IMG/VR virus record: IMGVR_UViG_3300045107_000294
Coordinates: 1-45,950 of that record
Length of the DNA: 45,950 nt
Source: a virus
Reading direction: 5' to 3' (one strand)
This document shows, one piece after another, positions 14,538-23,736 of the stretch. The first letter of the stretch is position 1; every line of letters starts with the position of its first letter. Position numbers and translations under genes: made by a program. The notes beneath the pieces were generated by a model that saw only the letters and a list, made by a program, of their open reading frames with translations, searched no databases and had not been told where the DNA came from.

Positions 14538-14968
14538 CAGTGGTTCCCCGCCACACCCTGCGCCTTTTCCCACGTCCGCAGGCCGAACCCGAGGCCAAGC
14601 ATACCCGCCAGCGTCGACTCAAGCAAGGGGTTGTTGAGCACCGGGAACGTGACCGGGTGCCCGGCCAGGGTGCTCAACCACGTTCCCAGTGGCGCGATGA
14701 TGACCTCCATCGCCAGCCCGAACCCGCAGACCCAGCCGACGAACGGCCGCCAGCCGGCGACGAAGACGCTCGTGCTGGCCGCCTCGACCTTGTTGATGTC
14801 GGACTGGGCGGTCGTGACCGCCTCGAGCTGCTTGAGCTCTTCCTGAAGCGCGCCGGAGGCAGCCATCTTCTGCAGCTCGACCTGGGCGGCAGCCGCTGCG
14901 GTCTTGTCCGGGATGATCTTGTTGATCATGGCGAGGACGGGCCCCGCGACGAGGTTCCAGATAGGCAT
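14537..14968 (-). CDS. Phage holin of the 3TM family
   Basis: A 143-residue protein with an amphipathic N-terminal region (MPIWNLVAGPVLAMINKIIPD), a charged helical stretch, the characteristic WRPFVGWVCGFGLAMEV segment, and further hydrophobic helices (IIAPLGTWLSTLAG; LESTLAGMLGLGFGLRTWEK). The pattern 'ARxWRPFVGW...' followed by 'LLGMLGLGxxRTxEK' is the mark of the 3TMs holin family. It should form the inner-membrane lesion that frees the adjacent GH19 endolysin. It is nine bases from the endolysin stop. Confidence 0.85.
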   Translation of the reverse strand: MPIWNLVAGPVLAMINKIIPDKTAAAAAQVELQKMAASGALQEELKQLEAVTTAQSDINKVEAASTSVFVAGWRPFVGWVCGFGLAMEVIIAPLGTWLSTLAGHPVTFPVLNNPLLESTLAGMLGLGFGLRTWEKAQGVAGNH

Positions 14969-14976
14969 GAGGACTC

Positions 14977-15684
14977 CTACAGGTTACGGTTGGCGGCGGG
15001 GTCCATCACCCCGTCAATCACGGGCGGCACCGCACGCCGGGCCGCCTCGGCAGCAGCCTGGGGCGAGATCGCCCCCAGCACCACCACCAGTTTCTGCCAC
15101 AGCGCCCGCCGCTCGTCTTTCCCGAGCATGGCACTGCCGTTGATCCGGCGAGTCGTGTAGTCGAAATCCACGGCGTCCGCGGCTGCGTTGAGATCGTTCT
15201 GCTTCCAGAAGAACCCCGCCGTGCGGGCGGCGATGGGCGGCAGCTCGATCTGGTTCGGCCGGATCTCGAGGTCGAGCCCCAGCGCATCGCCGACGCCCTT
15301 GTAGTTCGCCCGGCCCGTGAGCTGTATCAGACCGCCGCCGCGGTAGCGAAGGCCGTCGCCGCTCGCCACGTCGCCGTTCCCGAGCCGGTTGGCGTACACG
15401 TAGTTCGCCAGCTTGTCCGGCACGAGAACGTACGGGCGCGCGTCGTCCTCCGTCTTGAAGTGCGCCGGAAATGTCGCCAGCAGGGCCGCCGCCGTACGGT
15501 AGCTCATGCGCTCCCGCAGCACGTTGAAACTCTGCGACTCGTACCCGGTCTGCGCAAGAAACATCGCCAGCCGGTGCGGCGGGCGGAGCTCGAACTCGTC
15601 GACCATCTGGTCGAACGTGCGGCACCACATGCCGGGGTCGCGGCAGGCTGGGAACACTTGCTTGAGCTGAACGGGCGTGATCAT
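14977..15684 (-). CDS. GH19 chitinase-like endolysin
   Basis: A 235-residue glycoside hydrolase family 19 protein. It opens MITPVQLKQVFP. The catalytic region is AQTGYESQSFNVLRERMSY, with Glu49 as likely acid and Glu58 as second acidic residue, followed by YVYANRLGNGDVASGDG and YRGGGLIQLTGRANY, both diagnostic for phage GH19 endolysins, which cut peptidoglycan glycan strands. No signal peptide is seen, so export would depend on the holin. ATG 15684 was chosen over an upstream start because it has the family N-terminus. A GGGAGAAG ribosome site precedes it on the coding strand. Confidence 0.9.
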   Translation of the reverse strand: MITPVQLKQVFPACRDPGMWCRTFDQMVDEFELRPPHRLAMFLAQTGYESQSFNVLRERMSYRTAAALLATFPAHFKTEDDARPYVLVPDKLANYVYANRLGNGDVASGDGLRYRGGGLIQLTGRANYKGVGDALGLDLEIRPNQIELPPIAARTAGFFWKQNDLNAAADAVDFDYTTRRINGSAMLGKDERRALWQKLVVVLGAISPQAAAEAARRAVPPVIDGVMDPAANRNL

Positions 15685-15694
15685 GGCTTCTCCC

Positions 15695-16948
15695 TTACGA
15701 AGCTGCGGCCTTGATGACCGCGAAGTTGAACACCGGCGAATCACTGGCCGTGCCGCCGGTGGTGTTGAACGTGATGTTGAAGCTGCCTGCGGCGACCGCG
15801 GTGACGTACGCAAGGTAGACGTTCGTCCCGGATTTCACCGAGACCACAACGGTATCGGTCGCGGCGACGGTCGAGTTGGAGACCGTGAACGTCGTGTACG
15901 CTGTGGTGCCGGCGGCAGCGAACAGCGTGATGGCGCCCGTGATCTTGTTCAGCGTCACGCTGGTCGAGCGGCTCGTGAGCTGCGTCACCGCGCCGCCGGC
16001 GCCCGCCGCGTATCCCAGCGCGCTGTTCGCGGCGTTGCCGAGGAAGTTGTTGCTGAAGTTGAACGCCCCGGACGCCGACCACTGAATCCCGGACGTCGAC
16101 GTGTTGCCCAGCGTGCCGTGGCCGTCACCGAACACCTGCAGGTAGTTCGCCGTGTTGGCCTGGTTGTTGATCCGGAAAGCAAAGTCGGACGCGTTCGTAC
16201 CGGCCTGGATTGAGACGCCGCTCGAGAACCCCGCGGCGCTGCCACCGACGAACGCCGCGACGAACGCGTTGCTGACGTTGGAGTTGCTGCCGACGACCCG
16301 TAGCCCCTGCGTCGTTGCAACGCAGTTGATCGTGACCGCGATGCCGGACCCGGGCGTGTACGTATGCTGGCCGGTCCACGTCGGGGCGATCGCTTGACTC
16401 AGCGCCGGCGCACCGTCGCTGCGCATGAAGGTCGCCGCCGAGCCGTTGACTGTTGCGAGACCGACCGAGGCGGTCGGATTCGCTGCGGCAGGAATTGACG
16501 GCGCCCCCGACAAGTCGCTGTACGCTCCGGTGTGCGCTACAGTCGCCAACCCGGACACGTCGGTATAGGCAATCGCCAGGGAAGCCTTGAACGCAGCGTA
16601 GGTTACGCTCGCCAGGTTCCGGCTACCGTCGGTGACTACCGGTTCCGACGCGGTGAGGAACGTGGCCTTGATGCCCGTGCCGAATGTATGCACCGCCGTC
16701 CACGTCGGAGCGATTGCTTGGTCGAGCGGCGGTGCGGCGTCCGACCGCATGGCCGTCGTCGCCGCGCCGTTGACCGCAGCCAGCCCCACCTTCGCGGTCG
16801 GGTTGGCGAACCCGGTCGCGCCGCCCCCGGCCGTCAGCGTGAGCGTGTTGGTGCTCTTGTTGAACGCCCAGATCGCGCTCGCACTGTCCGCGAGTATCAG
16901 CCCGCGGGCGTTCGAGAGGAACTTGTTGGTGAGGTTGACGCGCGTCAT
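15695..16948 (-). CDS. Tail fibre-like protein with internal repeat
   Basis: A 417-residue Ala/Gly/Thr/Ser-rich fibrous protein. Two copies of a block of roughly 40 residues (ANPTAKVGLAAVNGAATTAMRSD... and ANPTASVGLATVNGSAATFMRSDGA..., each ending APTWTxxHT(F/Y)) form the shaft. This VGLxxVNGxAxTxMRSD motif is common in phage tail fibres. The C-terminal region (VTQLTSRSTSVTLNKITG...DTVVVSVKSGTN) is a widespread fibre-tip or tailspike-associated domain. It overlaps nothing and lies directly downstream of the tailspike gene, so it may be a second adsorption protein or attach to it. Receptor unknown. Confidence 0.8.
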   Translation of the reverse strand: MTRVNLTNKFLSNARGLILADSASAIWAFNKSTNTLTLTAGGGATGFANPTAKVGLAAVNGAATTAMRSDAAPPLDQAIAPTWTAVHTFGTGIKATFLTASEPVVTDGSRNLASVTYAAFKASLAIAYTDVSGLATVAHTGAYSDLSGAPSIPAAANPTASVGLATVNGSAATFMRSDGAPALSQAIAPTWTGQHTYTPGSGIAVTINCVATTQGLRVVGSNSNVSNAFVAAFVGGSAAGFSSGVSIQAGTNASDFAFRINNQANTANYLQVFGDGHGTLGNTSTSGIQWSASGAFNFSNNFLGNAANSALGYAAGAGGAVTQLTSRSTSVTLNKITGAITLFAAAGTTAYTTFTVSNSTVAATDTVVVSVKSGTNVYLAYVTAVAAGSFNITFNTTGGTASDSPVFNFAVIKAAAS

Positions 16949-19057
16949 TTACGCCGGGAACTTGCTCAGATGCTCGACCACGATACGCTGGTAGGCGTTT
17001 GCGTTGCTGTAGACCGTAGTCGATACCGTGATATTCGCCCCGCTCGTCCCGACGGTGATCGACGGCGCGGCGCCCACGTCCATCGTGGCAAGCGTGGACT
17101 GGTTGATCGTCACTATCCCCGCGTTGTTGTAACCGAGCACGAGGAACTCGCGGTAAGCGTTTTGCGTCGAGCTGAGCGTGTACTGCGCTTCCTGGTAGAC
17201 CTTGATCTTCAGCGCGAACAGGCGCTGCAGGTACGGCGTCATGTCGAACGAGACAGCCGCCGCGGTGAGGTCGCCAGTCTTCGTGTACACGTACGCGTTT
17301 GGGGCAATCTTGACTGCAAAGCCCGGGAAGTGCTGGCGATCGAGCGTCTGGATATTGAAAAAATCGGGTCCCAGCGAAAGCTGCCCCGTCGTCGTTGGGA
17401 CCGAGCCGATGCGGATCGGGATGTTCGTATTGTTCGCCGGCCACGCGCCGACGTCGCCGCGGAAACTGATGCGCTTGAAGACGGCGCTGGTCGTCGCCTG
17501 CTCGGTACCGCCCGTGACGTCGCGGATTTGCAGCGGGAAGCCGAGGTTGCTGCCGCTGACGGTCGAGTCGGCGAGCCGGGCATCCATGTCGATACTGTCG
17601 AACACCGCGGGCGAGTTTGAAGTGACGTCGGCTTCGATATTGAAGATCGCGCCCCACACGCTCGAGTCGCCACTGACGGCGCAGCGGACCTTGATGCTCT
17701 TGGTGTCGCGATCGTACCGCTTGATGTCGATCAGGCCATTCGAGCCGACGTTGGCGTTCGTGCCGTCGTTGATGACCGTGATGTCGACGGTGTGGTTCAC
17801 CACGCCGTACAAGAAGTACGCACGGACCGGGTTGATCGCCACGAAGTTCGTGACCGAGACGTCGTCGCCCTGCTGCTGGAAGTTCAGGCCGTAGATGGTG
17901 TTTTTCGTCCGGCAGTTCCGGAACTGCAGCCCGCGCAACCGGCCGGTGCCGGTCGAGAGCCACCCCGACGCCAGCATGACGCAGCTCGAGGCGCTGCAGT
18001 CTTCCATGGAGAACCCGTAGTAGTTGCCGGTGCCCGTCGTCGTGAGGTACACGCCGACGCAGCCCTGTAGGGTCGGGTTGCCCTTCTGGGTGTTGTCGAA
18101 GCCGGAGTCGGTGAAGTTCAGGTTGGAGAACGCCACCGCGGTCGGGTTTGTCAGGCCGAAGACGGCGCTGTCGACCGCCGCCGTCGTGTTCACCTTGATG
18201 GTTGCGCCGTTGCCGTTGACCCGGACGTTGCTGAGCCCGGTCAGCCCGATCAACGGGTTCGTCTTGCCGGACTGCGTCGCGTTGCCGACGAAGTACGTCT
18301 GGCCCTGCAGGAAGTCGACGGTGCCGCCGCCCTGCGCCGCAACGACCTGAAACGCCGCCGTGATTGCCGACAACATGTTCGTGGTGCCGGGCGTCGTGTT
18401 GGTCGCGTACCGGTCGACAGTGCATACCGGGTGCTGGAAGTTCACCGGCACGACGCCGGCGCTGATCTCGGCCGGCGAGCGCACCTTGTCGGCCGTCGGA
18501 GCGATGCCCGTGATCAGGTTCAGAAGGCCAGCGATCAGGCTGCCGGTGAGCGAGCCGGACGAAGTCAGTACCGCGGGCGTCGGGTTGCCGTTCGCGTCGA
18601 ACGCAAGGTACTTGTTCGCGTACGCCGCCGGCGTTAGCGTCGTGGTCGGTGCCGGGTTGTTCGTGTTCGGCACCTGCAGGCACTGCGCCACGTCGGCCGC
18701 GAGCTGCTGCAGGATCAGGTAGATCTGGTTGTACTCGGCGTTGAAGACCGTGCTCGAGAAGCCGGAGTTCTGGCCGATCTGGCTGATGCGCGAGATCGCG
18801 ATGTTGCGGAAGATCGTGACGATGTCCCCGCCGGTCGAGCCCGAGCTCAGGGTCACGTTGCCGCCGTTGGCCGCGCCCACTCCGGACACCGAGTAACCGG
18901 AATCCGTCGGGAGGGTCGTGCCGTTGATCACGACGACCAGATCGGCGTCCTGCGTGATCGGAAACGGGTACGGATACACCGTCTGGCCGCTCGTCGCTAC
19001 GTACTGGATGTAGGGCGAGACGGCCGGGACGTTGCTCAGGGTTGCGGGAACGGTCAT
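16949..19057 (-). CDS. Tailspike with T7 gp17-like N-terminus and beta-helix
   Basis: A 702-residue protein. Residues 1 to about 125 (SPYIQYVATSGQTVYPYPFPI, VVINGT, IVTIFRNIAISRISQIGQ, FNAEYNQIYLILQQL) match the virion-attachment domain of T7-like tail fibres. The centre, roughly residues 210-480, has a pectate-lyase-like start (ITAAFQVVAAQGGGTVDFLQG) and the regularly spaced Asn, Val and Ile pattern of a right-handed beta-helix. The C-terminal part is a beta-rich domain. Such proteins bind and often depolymerise surface polysaccharide. No catalytic residue is assigned. It is adjacent to a second fibre gene. Confidence 0.85.
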   Translation of the reverse strand: MTVPATLSNVPAVSPYIQYVATSGQTVYPYPFPITQDADLVVVINGTTLPTDSGYSVSGVGAANGGNVTLSSGSTGGDIVTIFRNIAISRISQIGQNSGFSSTVFNAEYNQIYLILQQLAADVAQCLQVPNTNNPAPTTTLTPAAYANKYLAFDANGNPTPAVLTSSGSLTGSLIAGLLNLITGIAPTADKVRSPAEISAGVVPVNFQHPVCTVDRYATNTTPGTTNMLSAITAAFQVVAAQGGGTVDFLQGQTYFVGNATQSGKTNPLIGLTGLSNVRVNGNGATIKVNTTAAVDSAVFGLTNPTAVAFSNLNFTDSGFDNTQKGNPTLQGCVGVYLTTTGTGNYYGFSMEDCSASSCVMLASGWLSTGTGRLRGLQFRNCRTKNTIYGLNFQQQGDDVSVTNFVAINPVRAYFLYGVVNHTVDITVINDGTNANVGSNGLIDIKRYDRDTKSIKVRCAVSGDSSVWGAIFNIEADVTSNSPAVFDSIDMDARLADSTVSGSNLGFPLQIRDVTGGTEQATTSAVFKRISFRGDVGAWPANNTNIPIRIGSVPTTTGQLSLGPDFFNIQTLDRQHFPGFAVKIAPNAYVYTKTGDLTAAAVSFDMTPYLQRLFALKIKVYQEAQYTLSSTQNAYREFLVLGYNNAGIVTINQSTLATMDVGAAPSITVGTSGANITVSTTVYSNANAYQRIVVEHLSKFPA

Positions 19058-19067
19058 CGGGTTGTTC

Positions 19068-22000
19068 CTACTGGTTGAACTTGAGGCGGTTGCGCTCGGC
19101 CGTCCACGCGGTCATGCGCTCTGCGAAATCGGGGTTCTCTTTGAACAGCCGCTCACGGCCGATGCGATCGGCCTGGTTCTGCACGTACTGCAGTATGTCG
19201 TGTCGCTGCGCCGGGGTGGCGGCTTGGTACACCGGCGACGCAATGGTCTGCTCGAGTTTCTCCCGGAACGTCAGCTTGCCGCCATCGAAGATCGGGTCCG
19301 AGCGCGACATGCGGACGTAGTCGTTGTACTCGCTGGCCGTGAGGCGCATGCCCTGCCCGTCCTGCAGGCCGCGACCGTTGCCAAGAAGCGCAAGCTGCTT
19401 CGACGGCATCGTGATCGGCACGGTGCGCGTCTGCTCCATGACGTTCTGGATCTCGTCGGTCACCGCGTCGCGTTTGCCCGGCGAACTCGGCAACGGATTG
19501 AGCGGGCCAAGGATCGACTGGCCGCCGCGGGTATAGCGCGGCTCGCCGAACACGTCGAGGCGCATCGGCAACGTCTTTGAGCCGGCAAGGCCCGGGATCG
19601 TCGGCAGCTCGTCGCGGACCTTGTCGAGCAGCGTGAACGCCTGCCGGAGATACGGATCCTGCTCGTTGCGGACGAACTTCAACATGCCGCTGAACGGCAC
19701 GAACGATGCGCCCGTCTGGGCGGCCCACATGCTGAAGGCGCGCTTCGGATCGTTGTACATCTCCGCAAACGCCGACGCGCCCTGCATGAAGGTCTTGTTG
19801 CCGGTGTTCTCGATAATAGACATCGCGACGTGGGCTGCCGCGTCGTCGAGCGTCTTCTCGTGCGGGCTCAGCGTGTCCGGGTCCTGGTGCACGTACGACA
19901 TCAGGTTGACGATGTCGGCCGTGACGCTGGTGATCGTCGACATCGGCTCGAACCACGAATAGTCGTGCCACGTGTCCTTGCCGGTGATCGGGTCCGTGAT
20001 CCGGATCGAGTTCGGCGTGCGGCCGTCAAGCGACCACAGCGCGCGTTCCTTCGCGTCTTTCGGCGCCGGGCCGGTGACGCGGTCGTGGATCGCCATCCAC
20101 GCGACCATGCCGGCAATCGCGGTGCCGGTGGCGATGCGGGCCTTCGCGAGATCCGCCTCGAGGCCGCCAGCCGCAAGCTGCGCCTGAATGCGCGCCGAGG
20201 CGAGGCCGAGCGGCGTGCGCTCGATCACGCTCTGCTTGAAGATGTTCGTCGCGGTGCGCATGAACGGAAAGATGAAGCGCAGCACCGGCGCCTTGTTAAG
20301 CACGTTCTGGAACGCCTCGCCCAGACCGCCTTCCGGAAACGGCGACTGGAACGTCATGCGGTGAGCCCAGTCCTCTGCGGCCTGCTGGACCTCGGGGCTC
20401 GGGTTGCGCATCAGGTCCTGCATCATCTGCTCGGCGTCGCCCGGGCGCAGAGTGCCCGCCTGCATGCGGGCGCGGACTTCCTTGAGCTGCATCATGGTCA
20501 CGTAGCCGCGATAGCCCAGCGTCTTCGTGAAGTCGTCGATCGAACCGATGACGCGCCCCGGCAGGTCGATCGCGGTGTCGACCGTCTTGGCGATGTGGCC
20601 GAAGTAGCTGTCCTGCAGCTCAGGAATGATGCTCAGGGTGGTGTTCCGCCCGAAGTCCTCCTGTGAACGCAGGATGCCGTCCATAGACTGGCCGGTGCGC
20701 AGGACGCGCCCGCCGACGCGCAGCGCATCCGCGCCGCCCGAGATCACGCCGTGGAAGTGCGCGACCGCGTCCGCGATCGTAGCGCCTTCCGCTGCCGTCG
20801 GGAACTCGCCGAGACGGCTCGCGTAGCCGTAGATCCCGCGGCCAAGGCCAGCGGCGAACAGGTCGAACTGATTGACGGCAAGGTTGACGTTGTTGCCGGC
20901 GAAGATCTTCAGCCACGTCGGCGGCCCGGACAGGATGCCGTTGATGAAGATCCGCTGCAGCAGGTTGAACGACGCCTTGCCTGCGCGCCGCCACATCGGC
21001 ACATTCGCCATGCCGTTGACGATGCTCGCAATCCCGTTCGGGGTCCCTGCGAGTCGGATGGCCTGTGCCTCGGCTTGCATGTCCGGGTTCGCCTGCCGGA
21101 GCACGCTTGCGATGTGGTCCTCGACCTCCGTCGGCAGCCCGACCGGGATCTGCAGGCCGCGACCGGCGCGACCCCACTCTGCCTTCGCGCCCATGAGCTG
21201 CTCGATGTAGCGGCTCACGAGCTGCTTGCGCTGCTGATAGGCGGCCACCTCGGCGGAGGTGGCAGTGCCGTCGGCGACCTTGGCAGCCACCGACGCGAGC
21301 TCGCCGATCTGCTGCTGCTCGACCATGCGCGCGGCGAGCACGACCTCGGGCCGCTGGATGGCGGTCCCGAACTCGCGCGTCAGCACCTGCTTCACGATGT
21401 CCTGATTGGCCGAGATATCCTGCGCCAGCCCGATGAGCTGCTCGTCGGTCACCGTCCCGCGGCGCGCGGCGTCGATCGCGCTCGCGTTGTCGTCCGCGAT
21501 CTGCAGGATGGCCGCCTTCACGCCGTCGGGGGACTGCATGACGTCCACGTTCGGCATGTGGGTCATGTTCAGCCGCTCGGGCGGGAAGCCGTCGAGGTTG
21601 GCCGACAAAAAGCGCTGGGCATCGGCCTGGACCGGGTCAACGGTCGGGGCGGGCGGCAGCCGGTTGGCCGGGGCAACGTCGGTCGGGCCGGGGGGCGGCG
21701 GGGCCGGGGTCTGCGGGATAGGCTCAGGGGGCTCGCCGGAACCCCCCGTAGGCCCGGCGGCGGCCCCGGACCGGGCAAGGTCCGGGCCTGCGGGGGTGGC
21801 CGTGGGCGGCGCCGCAGGGTCGCCAGCGGCGGCCGGCGGCAGGTCCGGCGGGGGCGCCGACGGGTCGACCGGCGGGGCCTGCACGGCGCCCGGGGGTGGC
21901 GTGGACGGCGCTCGAGCGACCGGGGGTGGCGTGGACGGCGCTCGAGCGACCGGGGGCTTGGCCGCGGCCGGGGCGGCCTCCGGGACCGCCGGAGCGGCCG

Positions 22001-22121
22001 CAGGAGGCGCTGTCTTAGCCGCCTGCGCCGCCAGTCGCTGCTCGGCCGGGCGCAGCACCTCGACGTTCTTGCTGGCCTTCAGCGCGGCCGCAAGCGCCTC
22101 AGTCAGTCCGAAATCCGGCAT
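19068..22121 (-). CDS. Large internal virion (ejection) protein, 1017 residues
   Basis: The N-terminal quarter is a Pro/Ala-rich linker. The rest is helical, with hydrophobic segments (FINGILSGPPTWLKIFAGN; GTAIAGMVAWMAIH) and long amphipathic helices (QIGELASVAAKVADG...EVAAYQQRKQLVSRYIEQLMGAK). The FNLLQRIFINGILSGP...NNVNLAVN and DFTKTLGYRG patterns are familiar from the large internal proteins of podoviruses encoded between the tail nozzle and tail spike genes, functionally like T7 gp16, which is ejected to build the trans-envelope channel. No transglycosylase motif was recognised. It contains a tandem 30-bp duplication in the linker. Function is by position and composition. Confidence 0.78.
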   Translation of the reverse strand: MPDFGLTEALAAALKASKNVEVLRPAEQRLAAQAAKTAPPAAAPAVPEAAPAAAKPPVARAPSTPPPVARAPSTPPPGAVQAPPVDPSAPPPDLPPAAAGDPAAPPTATPAGPDLARSGAAAGPTGGSGEPPEPIPQTPAPPPPGPTDVAPANRLPPAPTVDPVQADAQRFLSANLDGFPPERLNMTHMPNVDVMQSPDGVKAAILQIADDNASAIDAARRGTVTDEQLIGLAQDISANQDIVKQVLTREFGTAIQRPEVVLAARMVEQQQIGELASVAAKVADGTATSAEVAAYQQRKQLVSRYIEQLMGAKAEWGRAGRGLQIPVGLPTEVEDHIASVLRQANPDMQAEAQAIRLAGTPNGIASIVNGMANVPMWRRAGKASFNLLQRIFINGILSGPPTWLKIFAGNNVNLAVNQFDLFAAGLGRGIYGYASRLGEFPTAAEGATIADAVAHFHGVISGGADALRVGGRVLRTGQSMDGILRSQEDFGRNTTLSIIPELQDSYFGHIAKTVDTAIDLPGRVIGSIDDFTKTLGYRGYVTMMQLKEVRARMQAGTLRPGDAEQMMQDLMRNPSPEVQQAAEDWAHRMTFQSPFPEGGLGEAFQNVLNKAPVLRFIFPFMRTATNIFKQSVIERTPLGLASARIQAQLAAGGLEADLAKARIATGTAIAGMVAWMAIHDRVTGPAPKDAKERALWSLDGRTPNSIRITDPITGKDTWHDYSWFEPMSTITSVTADIVNLMSYVHQDPDTLSPHEKTLDDAAAHVAMSIIENTGNKTFMQGASAFAEMYNDPKRAFSMWAAQTGASFVPFSGMLKFVRNEQDPYLRQAFTLLDKVRDELPTIPGLAGSKTLPMRLDVFGEPRYTRGGQSILGPLNPLPSSPGKRDAVTDEIQNVMEQTRTVPITMPSKQLALLGNGRGLQDGQGMRLTASEYNDYVRMSRSDPIFDGGKLTFREKLEQTIASPVYQAATPAQRHDILQYVQNQADRIGRERLFKENPDFAERMTAWTAERNRLKFNQ
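21891..21950 (-). repeat. Tandem 30-bp duplication in the ejection-protein gene
   Basis: Two identical head-to-tail 30-bp copies (21891-21920 and 21921-21950) encode the ten-residue repeat VARAPSTPPP twice within the Pro/Ala-rich linker. The absence of any difference between the copies suggests a recent duplication. Confidence 0.9.
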
Positions 22122-22124
22122 GGC

Positions 22125-23735
22125 CTACTTCCCCTTCTCCAAGACCTTGATGTTCTTGCCGTCGAAGACGACCAGATTGCGCGTCCCGCCGCCCGCCTTC
22201 CGAGAGCCGGCGTCGAGGTACTTGATCCCCGGGACCCCGCGAAAATTAAGCAACGCCGACGCCGCCTGGCTGCCCTCGTCCCCGCGCGAGAAGTAGTCGG
22301 ACCCTTCGAGCGGCTTGGGCGTCAGCATGGCCGACAGCTTCCGGTACGCCGCCTTGCCGAGCATAGCCGGGTCCGTCAAGCCGTGAGCCGCAAGGGCCTC
22401 TTGAACCGCCTTTGGCTGCTTGCTGATCGGCTCGTCCCAATCGAGCATGTTAGCTACGTGCTTATCGTCCACTTCGGCCTTGACGATGCTGCCGCCGCCG
22501 CGCTTGGCATTGCCCGCCTTCACGATCTGGGCGGCTGTCTGGTAATGCGCCCGATCGTTCGGATGGTCCGCCGCATCGGCCATCTTCGTCAGGTTCGTGA
22601 CGGCCTTCTGCTCGTCACCGCCTGCCGCGAGCACGCTCTGCCGCGCCAACCGAAGTGCGGCGCTCGTGCGTCCGCCGGCCGTCAGTGTCTGCTGGTAGTG
22701 CCGCGCGACGGTCGGGTCCTCAGCCAGATAGTGGCCGTACCCGTAGACCTGCGCGCCCTCGCCGGAGCCGATCGCCTCGTTGTCGAAACCGCGGGCAGTG
22801 TCGAAGTCGTGCGGCGTACCGTGCCAGCCGATGCTACCACGCTGAGCACGCGCACTGCCGGGAGTCGGGAAGAAATCGCCGAACGACCCGACCCCGTTGT
22901 CAGCCATGTACCGCAGCCCGGCCTGCCCGTGCTTGAGCGTCATCGCCACCGAATGCAGCAGCGGCGTGACAATCAGGTTCGTCCCGAACCCGTCGAGGAC
23001 GTTCTTGAACGTTCCCTCCGCTTCCGTCTCGTTCGTCCGATCCGCGAGGTAGTTGATGTACGCGTTCAGCGCGCTGCCGTCCGGGGCCAGCGTCTGCAGC
23101 GCCGCGCCCAGTTTCCCCTCGGTCTGCCGGCCGGCGGCCAGCACGTCCGCCATCCGCACGTCGTGCGGCTGCAGCGCAGTCGCGTCCGTCAACGCACCGG
23201 CCGCGGCGACATTGGCGAACCCGTGCAGACCCGCCAACGCGCGACTGTACGCCGCGAATGGCACGGCGAGCTGCCCGACGCCCTGGATCAGCGGATCCGC
23301 CCACGTCGGGTCCTTGACGGCGACAGCATCCCGGAAATCGAGGATTGCGCTCTTGGCGTGTTCCCAGATCGGGCTGGTCGGGAACTCCGCCGCGCGCGCG
23401 TCAGCGCCGTGCTCGGGATCTTCGGCCGCCGCCAGCCCTTCCCCGGAAGCCTTCACAGCCGCCCCGGCACGATCCATGATGTTCGTCGCACCGGTGATCG
23501 CACCCGACAGCAGCGAACGTCCGACATGCTCGACCGCAGTGCCCCACTGGTCGGCTTCGGACACCACGGAATCGAGCACCTGCCCAGTGACACGTCCGAG
23601 CGGCGCCGTCCACTTGGCGAGAAGCGAAGGCGGCTGCTCGGGCCGGGCTTTCTGCTGAGCCTCCTGCGCGCGCTGGGCGACGGCCTGCTGGTTGTAGGCT
23701 TCGTCCTGCGCCTGCAGTTCCGCGAGGGTCGGCAT
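22125..23735 (-). CDS. Internal virion protein with C-terminal ADP-ribosyltransferase-type domain
   Basis: A 536-residue protein. The first ~290 residues are helical with small-residue-rich segments (SLLSGAITGATNIMDRAGAAV; FAAYSRALAGLHGFANVAAAGALTDA), like other podovirus ejection proteins. From about residue 296 there is GWHGTPHDFDTARGFD, GSGEGAQVYGYGHYLAED and later GVPGIKYLDAGSR and YLVVFD-like RNLVVFDGKNIKVLEKGK. This is the pattern of the ART domain found in polyvalent proteins of phages (ART-PolyVal). Such domains can transfer ADP-ribose from NAD+ to host targets. Placed in a virion-type protein, it would enter the cell at infection. Activity is inferred. Confidence 0.8.
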   Translation of the reverse strand: MPTLAELQAQDEAYNQQAVAQRAQEAQQKARPEQPPSLLAKWTAPLGRVTGQVLDSVVSEADQWGTAVEHVGRSLLSGAITGATNIMDRAGAAVKASGEGLAAAEDPEHGADARAAEFPTSPIWEHAKSAILDFRDAVAVKDPTWADPLIQGVGQLAVPFAAYSRALAGLHGFANVAAAGALTDATALQPHDVRMADVLAAGRQTEGKLGAALQTLAPDGSALNAYINYLADRTNETEAEGTFKNVLDGFGTNLIVTPLLHSVAMTLKHGQAGLRYMADNGVGSFGDFFPTPGSARAQRGSIGWHGTPHDFDTARGFDNEAIGSGEGAQVYGYGHYLAEDPTVARHYQQTLTAGGRTSAALRLARQSVLAAGGDEQKAVTNLTKMADAADHPNDRAHYQTAAQIVKAGNAKRGGGSIVKAEVDDKHVANMLDWDEPISKQPKAVQEALAAHGLTDPAMLGKAAYRKLSAMLTPKPLEGSDYFSRGDEGSQAASALLNFRGVPGIKYLDAGSRKAGGGTRNLVVFDGKNIKVLEKGK

Positions 23736-23736
23736 G

